Shown here one piece after another: positions 4,971 through 5,384 of a stretch of 5,384 nt of DNA. Every line of letters starts with the position of its first letter. The stretch's first letter is position 1. The stretch covers positions 1-5,384 of the forward strand of contig CALFOF010000240.1 in the NCBI GenBank assembly GCA_937919075.1, given 5' to 3'. The stretch is from an uncultured Cyanobium sp. (GTDB lineage: Bacteria; Cyanobacteriota; Cyanobacteriia; PCC-6307; Cyanobiaceae). A program made the translations under genes and the position numbers. The notes beneath the pieces were generated by a model. The model saw only the letters and a program-made list of their open reading frames with translations, had not been told where the DNA came from and did not search any database.

Positions 4971-5384
4971 CTAGGCGCCGAACAGCAGCTGGGTGAGCAG
5001 CACATCCATCAGGCTCACTGTGACCAGAATCATCACCACGGCGCCGGTGGTGCTGGTGCCCACCTCCTTGGGCCCACCGCGGGTCGTGAGGCCCCAGCCG
5101 CAGGCGATCACGGCAATCTGCAGGCCGAACACCACCGCTTTGATCAGCATCGAGGGCAGGTCGCCGGCGGCAATCCAGGTGCGCACGGAATTCCAGAACA
5201 CCGTGGGCGGGATCGAGAAGAGGAAGGTGCTGCTCAGCTGGCCCGACCAGACCCCCACCACAAAGAACACCAGGCACTGCACCGGGGCCATCACCACCAT
5301 GGCCAGCACCCGCGGCACCACCAGATACTCCACCGGATCGGTGCGCAGCATGGTGATGGCGTCGATCTGCTCGGTCACCTTCAT
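4971..5384 (-). CDS. mlaE: MlaE-family lipid ABC transporter permease (5' part beyond window)
   Basis: The 137 C-terminal residues of a permease of the MlaE/DUF140 family, normally about 250 residues. The Met at the window edge is internal, because it sits in the conserved block MKVTEQIDAITMLRTDP, which lies near the middle of these proteins. LVVPRVLAMVVMAPVQCLVFFVVGVWSG (membrane), then IKAVVFGLQIAVIACGWGL and the conserved Gly-rich turn TRGGPKEVGTSTTGAVV, and a final membrane helix complete the known C-terminal architecture. Family members move phospholipids between membranes together with an ATPase and an MCE substrate-binding protein. In cyanobacteria and plastids the counterpart is the Slr1045/TGD1 type. 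The ATPase and MCE genes are not in this window. It appears to head the leftward run of DUF3119, DUF3086 and plsY. Confidence 0.93.
   Translation of the reverse strand: MKVTEQIDAITMLRTDPVEYLVVPRVLAMVVMAPVQCLVFFVVGVWSGQLSSTFLFSIPPTVFWNSVRTWIAAGDLPSMLIKAVVFGLQIAVIACGWGLTTRGGPKEVGTSTTGAVVMILVTVSLMDVLLTQLLFGA

Noticed and set aside
4513..5277. Leftward open frame extended to 254 codons around DUF3119
   Set aside because: The upstream part overlaps the MlaE-type permease in the wrong frame and reads as unrelated sequence. The real protein starts at 4923 or at most 4953.

Overview
The window looks like chromosomal DNA from a GC-rich picocyanobacterium of the Synechococcus/Cyanobium type. The evidence is the content: PipX and the DUF3086 and DUF3119 proteins are cyanobacterial families. 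PipX-PipY followed by SepF and ProC is also a cyanobacterial arrangement. Codon third positions are strongly G/C. I see no transposase, integrase, tRNA, rRNA, CRISPR array or other sign of a mobile region; this is ordinary core genome.

Layout. The left half (1-2820) is read rightward: the last 24 codons of an unidentified membrane-type protein, then pipX and pipY one base apart, a 235-base gap rich in repeats and palindromes, then sepF and proC 21 bases apart. An intrinsic terminator closes this set at about 2847-2884. The right half (2862-5384) is read leftward and converges on proC: the C-terminal part of an MlaE-type lipid-transport permease (its N terminus lies beyond the right edge), a DUF3119 small membrane protein, a DUF3086 coiled-coil protein, and the acyltransferase PlsY. 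The last three overlap by 4 bases at each junction (ATGA, GTGA), a classical translational-coupling arrangement.

How the genes work together. PipX links the nitrogen/carbon signalling protein PII to the regulator NtcA, and PipY is the PLP-homeostasis protein encoded with it. SepF is an FtsZ-anchoring division protein and ProC makes proline. This grouping resembles the YggS/SepF/ProC neighbourhoods of other bacteria. The leftward operon has an envelope-lipid theme: MlaE moves phospholipids, PlsY makes the first acylated precursor, and the two DUF proteins between them are plausible but unproven partners.

The points most worth a second look are: the two uncharacterised proteins locked between two lipid genes; the region upstream of sepF (11-base-period G-rich repeat, a 14-base perfect palindrome and an inverted pair sharing its core); a roughly 35-residue Ala-rich insertion in ProC built from tandem duplications; a 15-bp perfect hairpin inside the DUF3086 gene; and a proC terminator whose T-tract is antisense to the last codons of plsY. 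I found no clearly new multi-gene system beyond the lipid operon hypothesis.
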